A stretch of 64,000 nt of DNA. It comes from Enoplosus armatus. Taxonomy: Eukaryota > Chordata > Actinopteri > Centrarchiformes > Enoplosidae. Positions 21,410 to 35,185 of this stretch are shown in pieces. The notes under the pieces were generated by a model that searched no databases, had not been told where the DNA came from, and saw only the letters and a list, made by a program, of their open reading frames with translations. Location: positions 21,655,048-21,719,047 of the forward strand of contig NC_092190.1 in NCBI RefSeq assembly GCF_043641665.1. The letters are read 5' to 3'. Both the position numbers and the translations under genes were made by a program. The stretch's first letter is position 1. Each line of letters begins with the position of its first letter.

Positions 21410-24400
21410 TGTCTGCGCTAACTGACGAAAAAGTTGTGGCTAAGTAAAAAATAATGAGCTGCATTTGTTGTCCAACATGAGATCACAGAACTGCGCTTGC
21501 AGAGGAGGAGAGGAGTATCCTCTAAACTGATTAGTGATTTATGACTTTAATGCATTTGTTGCTGGCATTTTAAAATCAGAGGGTCAAATATAACCTGTAC
21601 ACAATTATTTAATGTTTTCTGACCTGCTTGATATTTTATTTGACTTATTATTCATAGTATATGATGTATGGGATGACGCAGTTCAGCCAGTGTTCACCCC
21701 TCCGATGACTACCCTCATGGCCTTGTCTAGGTGCTCTCTCTTAAAAGCCCTTTCCAGACACTTTATTAATGATACTATAAAAATAATAGATGGTCTCCTT
21801 ATAAAAACGTCACATTCCTACTCAGTCAACCCCCGTCCTGTTAGGGCTGGATTTTCAGCCGTCTGTTCCCTCTGGATTTCCTGTAATATCTGTATCATCA
21901 GCCAGCTTTAAAAAGTGGGTGATATAAGGGATGGATATACAGTACAGCGACACTTTGTCAAAGGTTTGTCTTTTTAATTGCTTGACATAGGCTGTTGTCA
22001 TGTTCTGCTGTCTCTAGGAGTAAATAACTGGGTGAGCAGAGGATCGAGAGATGTCATTATCGCACACATTTTCTTGTGCTAAAATGTGTAGATGCCTTAT
22101 ATTGTGTTATGGGTAAATTCAGTAGTTTATACCACATTTACAGGTGGTATTAACGTGCAATCTGTATCTGGAACAGTTATACTGTACGCCAGTGGAGACG
22201 CTTGCTAGCACTCGTAATATCTTTTCAAACAATTCTACACGTATCGGTCCCTCAAGGCTCAATGTGATACTGCTGTATGGGCTTTATTTACTTTTCCTTT
22301 GCTGAGGGAGGTGTTGTTTGGAGCTCGTAGACAGGCCGCTTGAGATAGCAGGAAGAGGCAGTTAGATGGTCTTTCCACTTTCAAGATTTCTGTCTTAAAG
22401 GGTAACTACACCCTCAAATTCTGTTAAACTGGATCTATGCAGCACAGCATATTTCACACAGCAGCTCTGTTATATATGTTGGGTTGGATGGATGAATGGA
22501 CCAAACACAGGTCTTTCGCGGATGGAGTGTACTCAGTTGTCATGGAGATCATAGAGATCAAAGTGCTATGTATTAAATCATAACTTCTGAGCTGCATGTC
22601 AACAGGTCCATTTCCATGGCAACTGGGCGAACTCCATTCATTGATGAAGACTGTGTGAAAGTGTTGGAAAACGTGGACCTTGACTCAGGATTGCTCTGTC
22701 AAATTCTGTTTAATGGCTTTCTCTTCAGCTCGTATTTTAGGATCAAGAGTCTAGCTTGAAAAAGTGGGAAACACTGCAGCTCATGTGTTTTATTGACTAA
22801 ACTGTGGAATTTATATACCTTATGTGTTAAATAATCTCCTTTTTCCGTTTGCTTAAATTTTATTTTTAATTATTCATTAGATTCTGCAAAATGTCTGCCA
22901 GATATTACAGTTTTTTACGGTTATCCATCTGAGAAAATGACTGGCACTTGTGTTTTTAGAATTTAATTATTTTTGAATGTGATCGTCCGTATGCAGTGAC
23001 AGTACACACGGTCTTTAATGTCATGCGTGTTATTAATGTCAATAATATCCCCACACGCTGAAGTTCATTATCATTACTCTCTGTCACGCTGATCTTTGTC
23101 GCCTTGTCACACTCAGCAGATTGAATACAACTCATGACATTTTCCCCCACTGCATATTTCATGTAATGAGAAGGGGAGACTCTGATCTGGGTGTCGTCTG
23201 TGTAAACAAACTGTGCATGGGAGTAGCTTGTTAGCCAACATCACTCCCCAGTGCTGCTGATGTAAGCACAGCTATTTTCCTAATTTTCCAGGCTCCCTGC
23301 TCGCATCTGTTTAGCCTTCAATGTGACCACATGACAGAGAGTCAATATTATTCAATATTCTTGATAATGACTGTAATTTCAGCGTAATGACAACATGCAG
23401 TCTGCAACAGTCTTGATTCTCGCTTGGGATTTTCCCTCGTCCTTGAAGCTTTAAATCGTGTGGGAATCAATAACCTTGTCCCATATTCACACATGATCTG
23501 CAATAAGCTGAGATGTGTTTTCAAGCAGCACTAGGTAAAAGCATCCCTTCCAAGAGCATTAAGCCATTTATTATTCATTTCTTGCTCAATCTAAATGTTT
23601 GCACACACCCATGGATGGATAGATATAGAGATGGATTTAAGACCAAAAGCAAAGACACCATGACAGATTCAACCAGTCAATACATGAAATGAGAAGGCAG
23701 CATTTGACTTATCACAGCTGAGTTTCTGAGGGGTGTACGGGTGTGCAAAGTGTCTGGGTGATTGTGTGTGTCTGTGCGGAGGTTGTTTCCTCTGTTACAA
23801 ATATGAAACATTTATGGAATGTGTAGGAAAGTGCTGGTTCAAAGGTTTAAGATATATATGTTCAATTTTATGCCGAATGTGGGGAGAGCACAGAGCGTAC
23901 GGCGTGTGAGAATATAGGGAGTTGAGGGGGGGGCATTCTCATCTATTTTTACTGCCCTATTTCACTACTATTCTCCTTTCTCTTTGTTTCGTCCTCTGAA
24001 AGCCAATCTTTCATCCTCCATTTGTTTTCCCAGTTTTTCTCTCAGCGTTCCCACCTCACTTTCCCTTTCTTGTTCAGTTCCAATTCATTAAACATTTTTG
24101 GCTTTGTAGGAACTTACTTTTCCATTACTGTACCATTAATCACATCAGTCGTTCTTTCTCCCCACCGGCATGTGGACACATCCGCCCCCTCCCCTCCCAA
24201 TATAATTAGTCTTGTTTGACAGTTGTTATCTCGGAAAATGGCAGTAACGGCAAGTGTCACACAGAAAAGTACATGAAAGGGAGAGGAAAATTGAACAACT
24301 ACCATCTGAAGGCACATGCTGAATTACACCGACCCGTGACCCGTCACAGGATGGGTGCAAAGTCAGTGAAAGTTTTGAGCCCTTGTAAAAACAGGGCAGA

Positions 24401-24560
24401 GCGGATGAGGGAGCAGCTCAGCAGTTGGTCCGATTTTGCAAGACTTTGGATCCGCTGCTGTAGTGGACACTTAAAACAAATGAAAAGCCTATGAGTCATC
24501 CTGGCCCGTGGTTAGTTAATGGTGCAAAGAACACTGGTCATCCGAAACAGTTCTTGTGAG
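21410..24560. other. Intergenic interval, no gene supported
   Basis: All frames are at most about 100 codons (for example 21612-21911 plus). A T/C-rich stretch at about 23960-24060 resembles a polypyrimidine tract, but no credible exon follows it. Confidence 0.45.
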
Positions 24561-24590
24561 TGTGTGTGTGTGTGTGTGCGTGTGTATATT
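24561..24590. repeat. (TG)n microsatellite
   Basis: Nearly pure TG dinucleotide run with one 'cg' interruption near 24579. Confidence 0.9.
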
Positions 24591-27047
24591 TGAGTGTGTT
24601 TGTGTTTGTGATTTTAAGCCAAGTGTTGTAACACGGAAATTAAATACCAGTGAATTTTAAATGATTCATTTTGCCGGAGACCCTGCTGAGGTATCCCACT
24701 CGGGCTCTGGACCCGAGCGTGCTGCGACATGTGGACTAAACTAGAATGATAATACGAAAGAAAGCTTTTCAAAAAAGTCCAACCTCTGTGGTGCACTGGG
24801 TTCAACAAGGACTACCAGTTATATGCAGAAATGCCTCGACTGAGGTCTGGGGTCCATGTGGAATGCGGCAGCGCTATTCAGACTGGAGGCGGACCATATG
24901 CTATGCTGTGCGTCATTGTAGGCTAGCATGTCACATTTATAATGCAAACACTTCCTTGGGCGCCCATGCAAAATGCATGGTGATAGGAACACTGAGAAAA
25001 GACTATAGGCCACATTGTTTTGTTGAGGTGCTGTTAAGGCCACCAAAGGGCAAGCATCTTTAATTGAGGAACAGTTTCACAATAATTGGAACTTCTTGGA
25101 TGTCTGACCTTTACGTAAGATGATTTGCGGTCTCAAATAACAACACTCTACCCTGATGTCACCAACAGACAATTGCTGTTCATGATGTCATCTATTCAGA
25201 TAAAAGTCCTCAACTGCAGAGATTCTAGGTTTTTTATTTATTTATCTATATTTATAATAAAGGTTGCTTTTAATTCCATTTTTTTTCTCTTTCATTTGAA
25301 TTATATGGCATGTGAGGACACCATACTTGGAAAGAAAACGATGCAACATCAACAGCCATGTACATGAGGAACATGAGTGAACCGTCCACTGAAGAGTAGC
25401 TATATAATTCATGTTCAGGATAGAAGGACTGACTTGTTATGTGCTGGGTAAAACCTGAGCCAGACGGGTGCGGTGTTTCCATAATACTGCCGCATTTTCA
25501 CTGAGACTGAAGGCGACTGGGTAGCGGGGCCACCCATGTTGTGCCGTGCCGAGGCTTGTGCAGTACAGTAAACATGGCAGGGGCCTTTTGGACCGGCTTC
25601 TCAGGCCCCTGGCCAAGCTGTCTGTAGAGGATGCCAACCAGAACTGACTGAAAAATAGGCAGATAAGTTAGCCTTGCCAGTGTATTTCAAGGGCTTGCCC
25701 AAGTGGATGAACTATTCACAGCACTGCCAATGGAGATGAAAGTAACTGCAGTCACGTCATTAATTTGTCATGTTGTCTAGAGGAAACCTTCTCTTTATTC
25801 TAAATCACGGGTTTGTCTTAAGAGATCCCAAAATGAGATTGTGATGGATTTTCCCAATAAAGAAGAATTAGTGAGGGCAGTGCAGCTCCAATTCTCTTTA
25901 GAATAATAATAATGATGAAATACACTGGTGATTCTCAGTTAATACGGCAAGTGAATCATATAAATCTGACAAAACCCTTTTAGCCCAATCATAACCAGAC
26001 CTTGTATTTTACAATAGCTGAAAACCGAGCCAGCAATTTTCACTTGAAACTAAAGTTTAGCAAGTGTTGTAGGAATTTACTTCCAGTTACTTTAGATAAA
26101 GATGGAAACATTCATTACGAAGGCCAATGAAGCTGTGAGCTCCAGGGCTCCCATTGGCAATCTTTTCCTGTTGTCACCCACACAAGCTCCGAACTCGTGT
26201 CACTTCCTGCCTTTTGTAAACACTCCACCGGGAGCTCGATATTACACTGTGCAATCGTAAATATATTGGTCACTGCTCTCGTCAGAATCTGTGTGTGGGT
26301 GAAGGAAGCGGCAACACATCAGAATGGAGCTGCATTAAAGACAAAACACTAACTTCAGGTATCTTTTCCTGTTTCCCAGTAACTCCTGTATGGCGTATGA
26401 ATGTCCTCACTGTGTTCTTGTGGGTTTGTGCCAGGTGTTCCCCGTTCCTCCCAAAGTCCAAACACACATTAAGGTTCTACAGTATGGTATGTAATAATGT
26501 AGTATGTGTGGCTTGTATAGCATACTTATATGAAGTATTTAAAGCTGTTTTAGACATATAATGGTAGTATATGATAAGCAGCTTATAAACCCAAGCTGAA
26601 TCAAGAAGCATTTTTATGTATCAAAGGGACTACAGGCACTTCTGTCTTTATTTCATATCATTTTAGTCTCAATAATATTTTTTTGTATTCATGTAAGATA
26701 TATATTTCTTTGGAACTGGCCACCACACTGGGAAATCATTGGAAAATGCAATGCTATCCACAGCCAAAAGCATTAAAATATGTAACCTTTAGTGCAGAAT
26801 TGAATTTAGTGCATGTTAACAATAATAACATGAATGATTGATTAACATGAATAAACTTTTTTTTTTAATAAATGTCAAATGGATCCTCATATTTTCTAAA
26901 TTATGACACCTTATGGAGCAGCGTTGGCCTTGTACTTGAAATATTTCCATAAACTCTCTTTGCCTTTGCTGATGTAAATGGTTCCTTTTCCACTCTTGTC
27001 TTGCCCTTAAAACTGAGCCTACACACCCTCTGGAAAGTGTCGGTCCT
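24591..27047. other. Intergenic interval, no gene supported
   Basis: Short frames only (for example 24746-25063 plus, 26295-26561 plus). The DNA is AT-rich without a recognised repeat. Confidence 0.45.
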
Positions 27048-27065
27048 GGGGGGGGGGGGGGGGGG
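27048..27065. repeat. Poly(G) tract, 18 bases
   Basis: An uninterrupted run of G ending in 'gggccctg'. Such runs are prone to length error in sequencing. Confidence 0.85.
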
Positions 27066-27536
27066 CCCTGGGACAACAAGCCTTATCCACATGTGCACCC
27101 ATCCTGCCAACCAAGGGAACACATACCTCCCTTATTATTCTGAATAGCCATCACGGTCAAAACGACTCATTTTCTTTGCCACTGCTGTCTGGCAGCATAT
27201 CATAAGACATTTAATGTAAAAATTCCATGTTAATATATGAGGAACAAGAAATGTACAGCTTATAAGGAACCTATTTTTCATTTAGAGATGCTCTGGCAAG
27301 TGACCTCTTTACTTGTCCATTGTGATTTCTGCTTCACAACGTAGCCACGCCCTAAAGCATACCCTGCTTAATCGTTTATTTCATTCTAAATGGGACCATA
27401 ATTTACTAAATGAACATCATGTTGTATTGAAGAAGACTTGTAACTAGTGATTGAGACTATAAACTTATTAGGAAAATGTTTACTGAGGTGATCAAGTGAG
27501 CAGTAGACTTATATAATATCGGACTTCTTTTTGCAA

Positions 27537-27640
27537 CCAGTGGAGTCGCCCCCTGCTGGCAATTGGAAAAAAAAAGAATGCAGGTTTAAGGCACTACCTC
27601 ATTGACTTCACTGCGCAGTTGTATGCCTCCCCCAACCAGT
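27537..27640 (+). repeat. SINE-like fish repeat fragment
   Basis: The phrases 'cagtggagtcgccccctgct', 'ggcaattgg', 'gaatgcaggtttaaggcac' and 'cattgacttcac' occur in the order I associate with a frequent teleost interspersed repeat. The fragment is truncated on both sides and no tail was seen. Confidence 0.5.
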
Positions 27641-28039
27641 CGCAGTAACAGTTTACATCCATGTCTGTCCAGACTCATGTAATACATGTGATCCCAGTGA
27701 ATATGTATTTGTGTATAGATGTATACACATGATACACATGAAGTCGATTACTATGTAAAGATGGATTCTTATAGAGTATAGCTACACAAAATGTGGTGCT
27801 TTTGTTTTCTCCTGGCATTTTTAGATGCAAAGCCGCTCTATGAGCTGTAGGTGAAACCGGCTCCAATACGTTGTTTGCCGTCATGTGATCCCGATGACGC
27901 TCGAAATTCAGAATGAGGCCGGAAATGAAAGGCAGAATGGGCGAGATGGAGGAAAGCCAGTACTGTGCTAATTATTGTTTATTCATTGTGTCGTCACAGT
28001 CAACATGTGTGTGAAATTCTTAAATGATGACTAAAAACC

Positions 28040-28345
28040 TACTTTGAGGTCACAATGACCTTTGACCTTTAAGTCAAAAGTGTCACCTATTCGGTGTCCG
28101 ACCATCTCCCCTTCTGTTCCTGAGTTGTGGTGTGTTTTTTCCAGGACATCATGATCATGATGTCACAGTGAGGCTGACCTTTGACCTTTTGGGCAAAAAA
28201 AAGTGTCACTTCGTTAGGTCATCGTTCAAGGTCATTTTGAGGTCACAGTGACCTTTGACCAATTTAATTCATTGTCCGACCAACTGTAAAATATGGTCAT
28301 CAATGGCGTTCCTGAGAAATCACGTTCATAAAAATGGGACAGACG
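28040..28345 (+). repeat. Fish repeat with reiterated nuclear-receptor-type half-sites
   Basis: Variants of 'aggtcacagtgacctttgac' recur near 28047, 28161 and 28240, with 'gttcctgag' at about 28118 and 28309, ending in 'gacggatggatgg'. This matches a known class of teleost interspersed/minisatellite repeat. It contains TGACCT-n-TGACCT direct repeats at 28056-28068 and 28175-28187 (a third, one base short, at 28249-28261). It also has AGGTCA-nnn-TGACCT palindromes at 28047-28061 and 28240-28254, and a perfect 20-bp palindrome at 28145-28164. Whether any of these is bound is unknown. Confidence 0.7.
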
Positions 28346-31300
28346 GATGGATGGACACCCCAACTCATTGAACTCAATGAGCTCAGTAAGCACAACTCCG
28401 TGTGGAGACATGGTTTCTTGGTCAACTGCAGTCTGGAAGGTTGTCATGTAGGCCTTAAAGCAGCGTTTGCGTTTTGCTTGCATGTCAAAAACCCATTACG
28501 GCTCACTACAGCTTTATATTGCTTTTGACACTATTCTTTTCCTGCCTGCTTTAATTATAAATCCAAGTCATGCATAACATCACCAAAGTCCAGAAACACG
28601 AGTAGACTCATTATTGACTGGACTGTGTGTTTTTTTTCCTCCACAACTCGTTTCCCTACAATAGCTATTGTGCGGGCTAATTTATTGGATTCGAATTCTC
28701 AGCGAGAAATGCTATGAGGGCACGGTTTATTCACAGGGATTAAGTTTCCCAATATTGAAACCCTTTAACACAGGGTCACATGCTTCAAGTCGCTGATACA
28801 ACACTTTTTTCAAATGGTTGATGATAGCTTGTTTCTATCTAAAATTATGTCAATCAAAGCAGCATTAAAACAAATTAATATTTTTGATAATATTTTTGAT
28901 TTTGATTTCCTTGATGTGGGTGCATGGATGAGATTTGTGGGTACACAGATTTGGATTTAGTATCAGCTCAGAGCCCAAAACACAGTCACTGTAGTTATGA
29001 ACTTAAAAAGGAAGAAAATGGACTTGAAGCGTAACAATGGGCTTTGGGCCATGTTTTTATGAGTGTAAAGTGTAAAGATAGCTGGATTGCGAATAACTTT
29101 TCTGTCACTTACTTGTGTGTTTTTGTCCATTTGCTTATCCTTTTTTTCTCCAATTGGCAGTGCATATGTTTCTCTACGCCAGCAAAGAAATAACCACATG
29201 AAAAACAAAAAGTACAGTTCATGACACAAGAGATGCTGATGCAACACCTTCGGTCCTGTTGCAGATTCATTCGGGCTTGAATTACAGCCAGATTTTTCCA
29301 TCAGATAACACAAATTCACATCATGATGTATGTCTGTTGCTCTTGTCAGCCGTATGCGTAGCTGCAAACTATGTAAGGCTCGGAAACTTGTGTATGTGCT
29401 GCACCTGTGATAGCAGTTGCATGGTTGACTTCTCACCTGAAACGAGGTGCACATCACTCATCCACAGATATGCCTCGTAGTCGGAGCTACAGCACACTCT
29501 TTTTCCTAGCCAAGAAGTAACTGTTTTTTTATTGTGCAGTATTTTAGTGGTGGAAATGTCAGATTGCTAATTAAAATGTATTACATATGTCTGAAATGGC
29601 ACTTTGGATAGTAATGTTCCACGGCTGGTACTTCAAACATTTAAAACATCTAAGTATAAACATCAGCCTCAATCCCGAGCATCAGGGTGGAGCAGATCGT
29701 CTGGGCGCAAATCATGCAAGTATAGCGCTGTCAGAATGGTACAGACAGCATTCATCACATTCCTCAACAGATGCCACAGACGTAAGACCAGCACGCCTTA
29801 AATGCAGTGGAGCTGAACCTGGTGCAGCCAAACCGAGGAAATCAGATCTGACTGGGGCACTGACAGAGAATGCTTTGAGGTGAAAAATACTGTTAAATGA
29901 ACAGAATTCTTACCATTTCCTCATCTGCTGCTCGCACCACCCAAAATGTATAAACAGAACTGATGAATATGTGTGTTGATAGACGCAATAGCGCGCATTT
30001 CAACAGCAAATTAAAGTACACATGGCAGTGTGGAATGTGTTCATATTTAGGTTTCCTATTCTGTTTAAGTTCCAGGTATTACAGTATGAGATATACTGCA
30101 TGTAGTATTTGAGTAACTATTTGACCTTTGTATGGTACTTGAGAATCATAAATTATACTGTAATATTTTAGAACAAACCCTCAGTGTATTTCAGTAGATT
30201 TCACTTTGCCTCTTTTTAACCTTTATTCCCAAGTGCTGAGAGCTGCCGTGTGCTTTACATGCATGCAGGACATTGAATGAATTTGTGTGCACAGCTTGTG
30301 TTTGAAGTTATCCAGATGTTTATTATTCTTAGTCAGCAAGAACTTAGTGTGACTGCGTAGGCCTATGCTTAAACGTTTTATTCAGTGAGTTAGCAGTGTT
30401 GCTCCTCCGTAATTGTATCAGAGTTTAGATTCATATAAGCATGCACAGTCTGGTGTAGGATGTTGATGTCAATACTGGGTTGTTGTTGTTGTTTTTTTAA
30501 GTCCATAATTCATGACCACTGCTCAAGTTTAAAAGAAAGCTCTGGCGCTGTGAACTATCAAGAAGCACTGACAAGAATCCAAAGTTCTGCTGCTTTCCAA
30601 ATCTCAGTCCCTCATCTTAACATAGTTTGTCAGTACGGGACATTCCCAAGAATTTTAAATAGATATCTAACCTAAAAAAACAAGAATAGAAGCACTGTGA
30701 AAACATGGGATGGATTTTCTGCCATCATGGATGGGGATCAGACATGCGGTTTGTAAAAGAAAACAACAAAGAGAATGTTGCATGTGCAGTAACTTCCAGA
30801 TCCAAGATCTGTTCTTGAGGAACTGGACAGAAAATCTTCAAAAGTGGCTTGGAGGGAACATATGCGTCTTTTTCACATTTCATTTCTGACATTTTGTCTC
30901 TCTTTTCCTGTTCCTGGCTACCACCGGGGCAAAACACCAGAAGGAGAGGGATTGTGTTTGATTGTGGTGGACCAAAACCCAGACTACTGACCAATACGTG
31001 TTTTGAATCAAGACTCAAAGGCTCAGATTTAAAGTGATGGAGTGGAGAATGGAAGTAGGCAGAGCCCTGTGGGTTGGCAGACATAAAGAGTTGTGAAAGA
31101 TTGTAACCAGAGGACAGCCAACTGGATGGCATCTGTGGTCAGCAAGCCATTGCCTCTATTTCCTTGGATCAAAAGTAGCCAGTTCTCCGGGTCTGTTTGG
31201 AGTATGTCTGCTAAAGCTTGTACTTGTCAAGTTTCACCTGGAATAATAATACATTTGATTTGCAATCCACCTTTCATACAACCACCTTTTCTTAGTATGT

Positions 31301-32024
31301 GGACATTTCTGAGCCACAGAAAATACATATTAAGCCATTTTTTTGTAACCTTGTGGTAGGTTGTATGTAATACTATATAAATAGCTTGTGTCTATGATCC
31401 ACTAGTGACATGTGGGAATCAAATCCATATTAGCCTCCATTTTACCGCAAATAACTATGTTGATGCGAGTAGTTTTTGTAGGTATAAAGACTTTTTATTC
31501 TTAAATATGCAGTCTATCATCTGTGTGCACCATATGGCCTCCCTTAAAGAGAAGACCGACGACACCATATCAGCCCGATAATAGCCCGACCCGACAGACG
31601 TAGTGTGTGGGCAATCGATCGTTTTATCATGCACAGTGTATCATAGTGGACGACAACCGACGCCGCACCTGAGATGCCTCACAAAGTCCCGAAGAAGAAA
31701 AAGGCATGTTAGAGTCTTTTTGCCTTCTCTCACGTTGACCAATAGGAGCACAGACAGAAGAGAACTGCAAACATGGCAAAGCGAAAGAGGAATATGTTGT
31801 TGGTGCTGCTCGGTGGAACACAAAACAGCCAGTATCATGTACAGCGCTTTGCACGCCGTTGTTTGTTGACATTGTTATTCCTGGAAGTCGGTCCCTAGCT
31901 CCTCCTTCCCCCTGACATCACACAGGTCATGAAAGACGGCAAGCTATGATTGGTTGGTAACCAGCGTATAGTCTAACACCCGCCAGAAAGCAAATTAGCA
32001 TATTTTAGCACAACTGCTGTATTT
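28346..32024. other. Intergenic interval, no gene supported
   Basis: The longest frames are 28963-29457 minus (164 codons) and 30725-31132 minus (135 codons). Neither has recognisable motifs or splice context and both were rejected as genes. The stretch at about 31540-31960 is GC-richer than its surroundings and may be an old mobile element, but no ends were found. Confidence 0.45.
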
Positions 32025-32116
32025 AATTGATAGACATGACAGTGGTATTGGTCTTCTCATTTAATGCTCCGCCAGAAAGCGAATGAGCATGTTTCCCAAA
32101 ATGATGAATTGTTCCT
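32025..32116 (+). mobile_element. End fragment of the MITE-like family seen at 20889-21409
   Basis: The order 'gacatgacagtggtat', 'cttctcat', 'gccagaaagcgaatgagcat', 'tttcccaaaatgatgaattg', 'ttcct' matches the right end of the 20.9-kb element and the family's usual terminus better than that element does. No left part was found nearby. Confidence 0.6.
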
Positions 32117-33771
32117 AAAACGTGCAAAAACACTGGCATAGTGCTTTCATAACAACTCATTCACATTTAGGCACCTGAAATACTTTGTGTTCTCGTTGAC
32201 GTCGGTCATTTCTGGCATTTGCTTACAATATATTGTTCTTGTGCAGTGAAATGTTGTGGCAGTCACACTCCTTTTTTTTACCCTTTTCCACTCCCCATTT
32301 TTAATTTCTGATTTTCATGACTTGGTTGGTAGCTTAGCACAGTTAGCCTGATACAGTTCAGAATGGCTCCCCAAACTCTTAATGCAAGTTTTCTTTCGCC
32401 AGCTGGCATGGCTGTCCATGTCCTGCTCGTGTATTCTAAGTATGCTGCTCATGACACCAGAGATCCGGACAGCTCTGCCTGGGCTTTTTGACAACACCTG
32501 GCTCGTATTTAACTGGCCTACAAATAGATTCTCCTTCAAATGCGAACCACCTGGATGGGGTCAAACCACTGTCGCACGCATCCATTTCAGTGCTTGCTAG
32601 AAAGGACAATGTGAGATGTGACAATTGTGGTATATAGTGCGTTGCATAGTTTACACGTATCCACCACAGCCTCAGCCACACTTGACGACTGTTCGAGCCA
32701 TATGGTCTGCGAACACTTGAGCACACACATGCAGGCGTTTTGACGCATACTCCTGCACCGCTCACTAATGTAAGTTAAGTAAAAAAAACAACTGCATTTA
32801 CTCTGAGTGATTTTTAATCGTCTTGTAATGGTTTTACTGCTTAGTCCTGTGTAGCTGATGGGTTTGGGTGGCCTCACTTACACATGAAAATGTCTGTGTT
32901 TGGTTTTCACTAATTGCTTTCGCATGACTTGGTCACAGGTGTCAGGCAGAGACTTTTGGTAAATGTTTGGCACGGTCGAGTAAGCAACGTTTCGGGGCCT
33001 ACCTGGAATAGTTCAGGCTTTAAATAGCAGCAGGGCGTCACCCACTTCCTCCGCCGGCTCACTTGATGCAAACACACATGAACTGATGAATTACAAGTTG
33101 ACTGGAAATTATGAAGACCTCGAGAAAATAAGAGCAATTTGGCTGTAATTGCCATCAAGCTGTTAGGTCTTCCAGTGCAAAGGCTCTTGCGTGTTGGGAG
33201 TGCGAGTGTGGTGGGAGGCAGGTATTTTTAGAATCAAACTCCTCTGTTCCAGTGGCATGGCACTCAAGCACAACATACCTTCTGTGTTGTGCTTTCCTCC
33301 TTAAGACAAGTACTTTCCCTTCTATGTTTTGTGTGCTAGGCAGGCTTTGGAGCTTTTAATAGAACTGCCTTTTGCTGACTCAAAAAAGCAGAGCATCAAA
33401 TCCACTGTCTACAGTACTCGGTGGCACTCTTATTCCTCAGTTTAAGATAAGCTAGCACTCACAAACACAAGATCAACATGTTGCCAGCTCGCTATTTAAA
33501 TATTGATTTTTCTTTTTAACTACAACATGCTGAGATATTTGCCTTTTTTTTTAAATTCTCACTAGACAAGAAAAGCTTGAATGTAGGACTACTCTAATGT
33601 ACATCTATAAGCCTATTAACATTTCTCACTAGCAGGGGATACTGAGTACCTCCAACTACACAAAGAAACACAAAGATGCTCAAGATCAAACACACCCACA
33701 TGCAGAAAAACATACATAAAACACACCTTTCTCACAATCCTGCCCACATTAAAGCGCAAATCAGACAAGTC

Positions 33772-33773
<2 letters not shown>
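32117..33773. other. Intergenic interval, no gene supported
   Basis: Several overlapping short frames on both strands (32315-32877) but no protein-like sequence. Nothing else recognised. Confidence 0.4.

Positions 33774-33814
<41 letters not shown>
33774..33814. repeat. (TG)n microsatellite, about 20 units
   Basis: Pure TG run, about 41 bases. Confidence 0.95.
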
Positions 33815-33815
<1 letters not shown>

Positions 33816-35040
33816 GCTTATGAATCATTAGCTCTGTACTGTAAACACTTTCTCTGATTCCCTCTCTTTCTCTCTTCTGTTTCTTTATAGATAAATGGCA
33901 GCTCCAGATCCTGGGCTGTGCAAAGAGGTTGAATTGCTTGTCAGCTTAAAGTAATCTTTTCAGCGAGCTGGTTGCGAGTTGGCTGTTTTAATTTCGACGA
34001 CTCGTTCTTGATATTTCTTTATTCTCTTTTTGACTGACAGCTATTCAGACACCAAGAGTAGACAATGTGATAGCAGAGTTTTAAATGGGCCTTTTCAATG
34101 TGAGCACCCTTGTCTGAGGATTAACCCTCTGTCCCACCAATCACACAGTGATTAATGCGCCTCCTCCACCTTGCGGGACGATCTCCAGCCAAAACGAGCA
34201 CACTTCTTGGAAACGTTTGGGGCAGCTTCAACCATCTGTCAGGTAGTTGCGTGGAAGCATGCTCTGACAGATATCTGTGTGTGTGTGCTTTATGCAAGTA
34301 CTTACAAGAGTATTTGAGCATGTGTGTGTCTGTGTACATGTGATTGGCTGTCTTACTTGAAAGAGACGGGACATTGTCCTAGTTACAGTCTCATTGGTCC
34401 AAACAAGTGTCAGGTGAGGTGTGTTTAGTTTAGACCAGACAGCTCACTTGCTCCAATCGATATGATGATTCGGCAGGAAAACGATCAAACCATTCAGAGA
34501 ACGATCCGTACTTCGGTGGCGAACTGGCTGATAGCATCAATCAGCACAAAGAATCAACAAGCTAAATGAGAGAGATGGAAGGGATTATTATTGGGCGTGG
34601 GATTTTCAGCCGCGGGGCTTAAAAAACATCAAGCAGTTCTAGGAATACATAATGAACCTCATCCCTCTTGAATCTCCACTTTCTGCAGTGCCAGAAGGCA
34701 GACCTAATAGGACTTGTACCATCTCCAGCTGTTGCAATTAGAGTGGCAGAATGTATCTTTATAACCTTTGCGTAACACGTCTTTCATTTCTATGATTAAC
34801 ATGATAGCTGGAGGAGACTGCAGCAGACATTTTCTTGCTTCCTCCAAATAAGGCATGAAAAACGCTCCAATGCCAGAGGCTATAATTTTGACTTTAATTG
34901 TGTGTTTACATCCACATACATAGTGCGCAAATGTGTAGTCAACATATATGTAAAGCCGAAACAAATAGTTGATTCATTGAATAGGGGAATGACAAAATCC
35001 TCAGCTTCTCCATTGTGAGCATTTCCTGCTTTTCTCTGTT

Positions 35041-35185
35041 TATTATTAATCCCTCAGCGGGGGAAATTTGCATTGTTATAGCAGCATACAGGATAGTGCA
35101 ATAGCAAGAGACATAAGTAAGAAAAATCAAGATATAATAAATAAAAACAATAAAGACACAAACTATAATTTACAAATATACAAGT
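35041..35185. repeat. Retroposon-tail-like sequence
   Basis: 'ttattattaatccctcagcg' followed by 'ggggaaatttgcattgttat' and 'agcagcatacaggatagtgc' resembles the conserved 3' end of fish LINE/SINE retroposons ('ttattgatcccc..ggggaaattgc'). It is followed by A-rich sequence with 'aataaataaaaac'. No coding region is attached. Confidence 0.55.

Noticed and set aside
28963..29457. 164-codon minus-strand frame
   Set aside because: No recognisable domain, mixed hydrophobic and low-complexity segments, no splice context, and an overlapping frame on the other strand. Likely a chance frame.
30725..31132. 135-codon minus-strand frame
   Set aside because: No motif or splice context; overlapped by plus-strand frames of similar quality.
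33850..33960. Strong pyrimidine tract ending in 'tttatag', resembling a 3' splice site
   Set aside because: No donor site or open protein-like segment follows.
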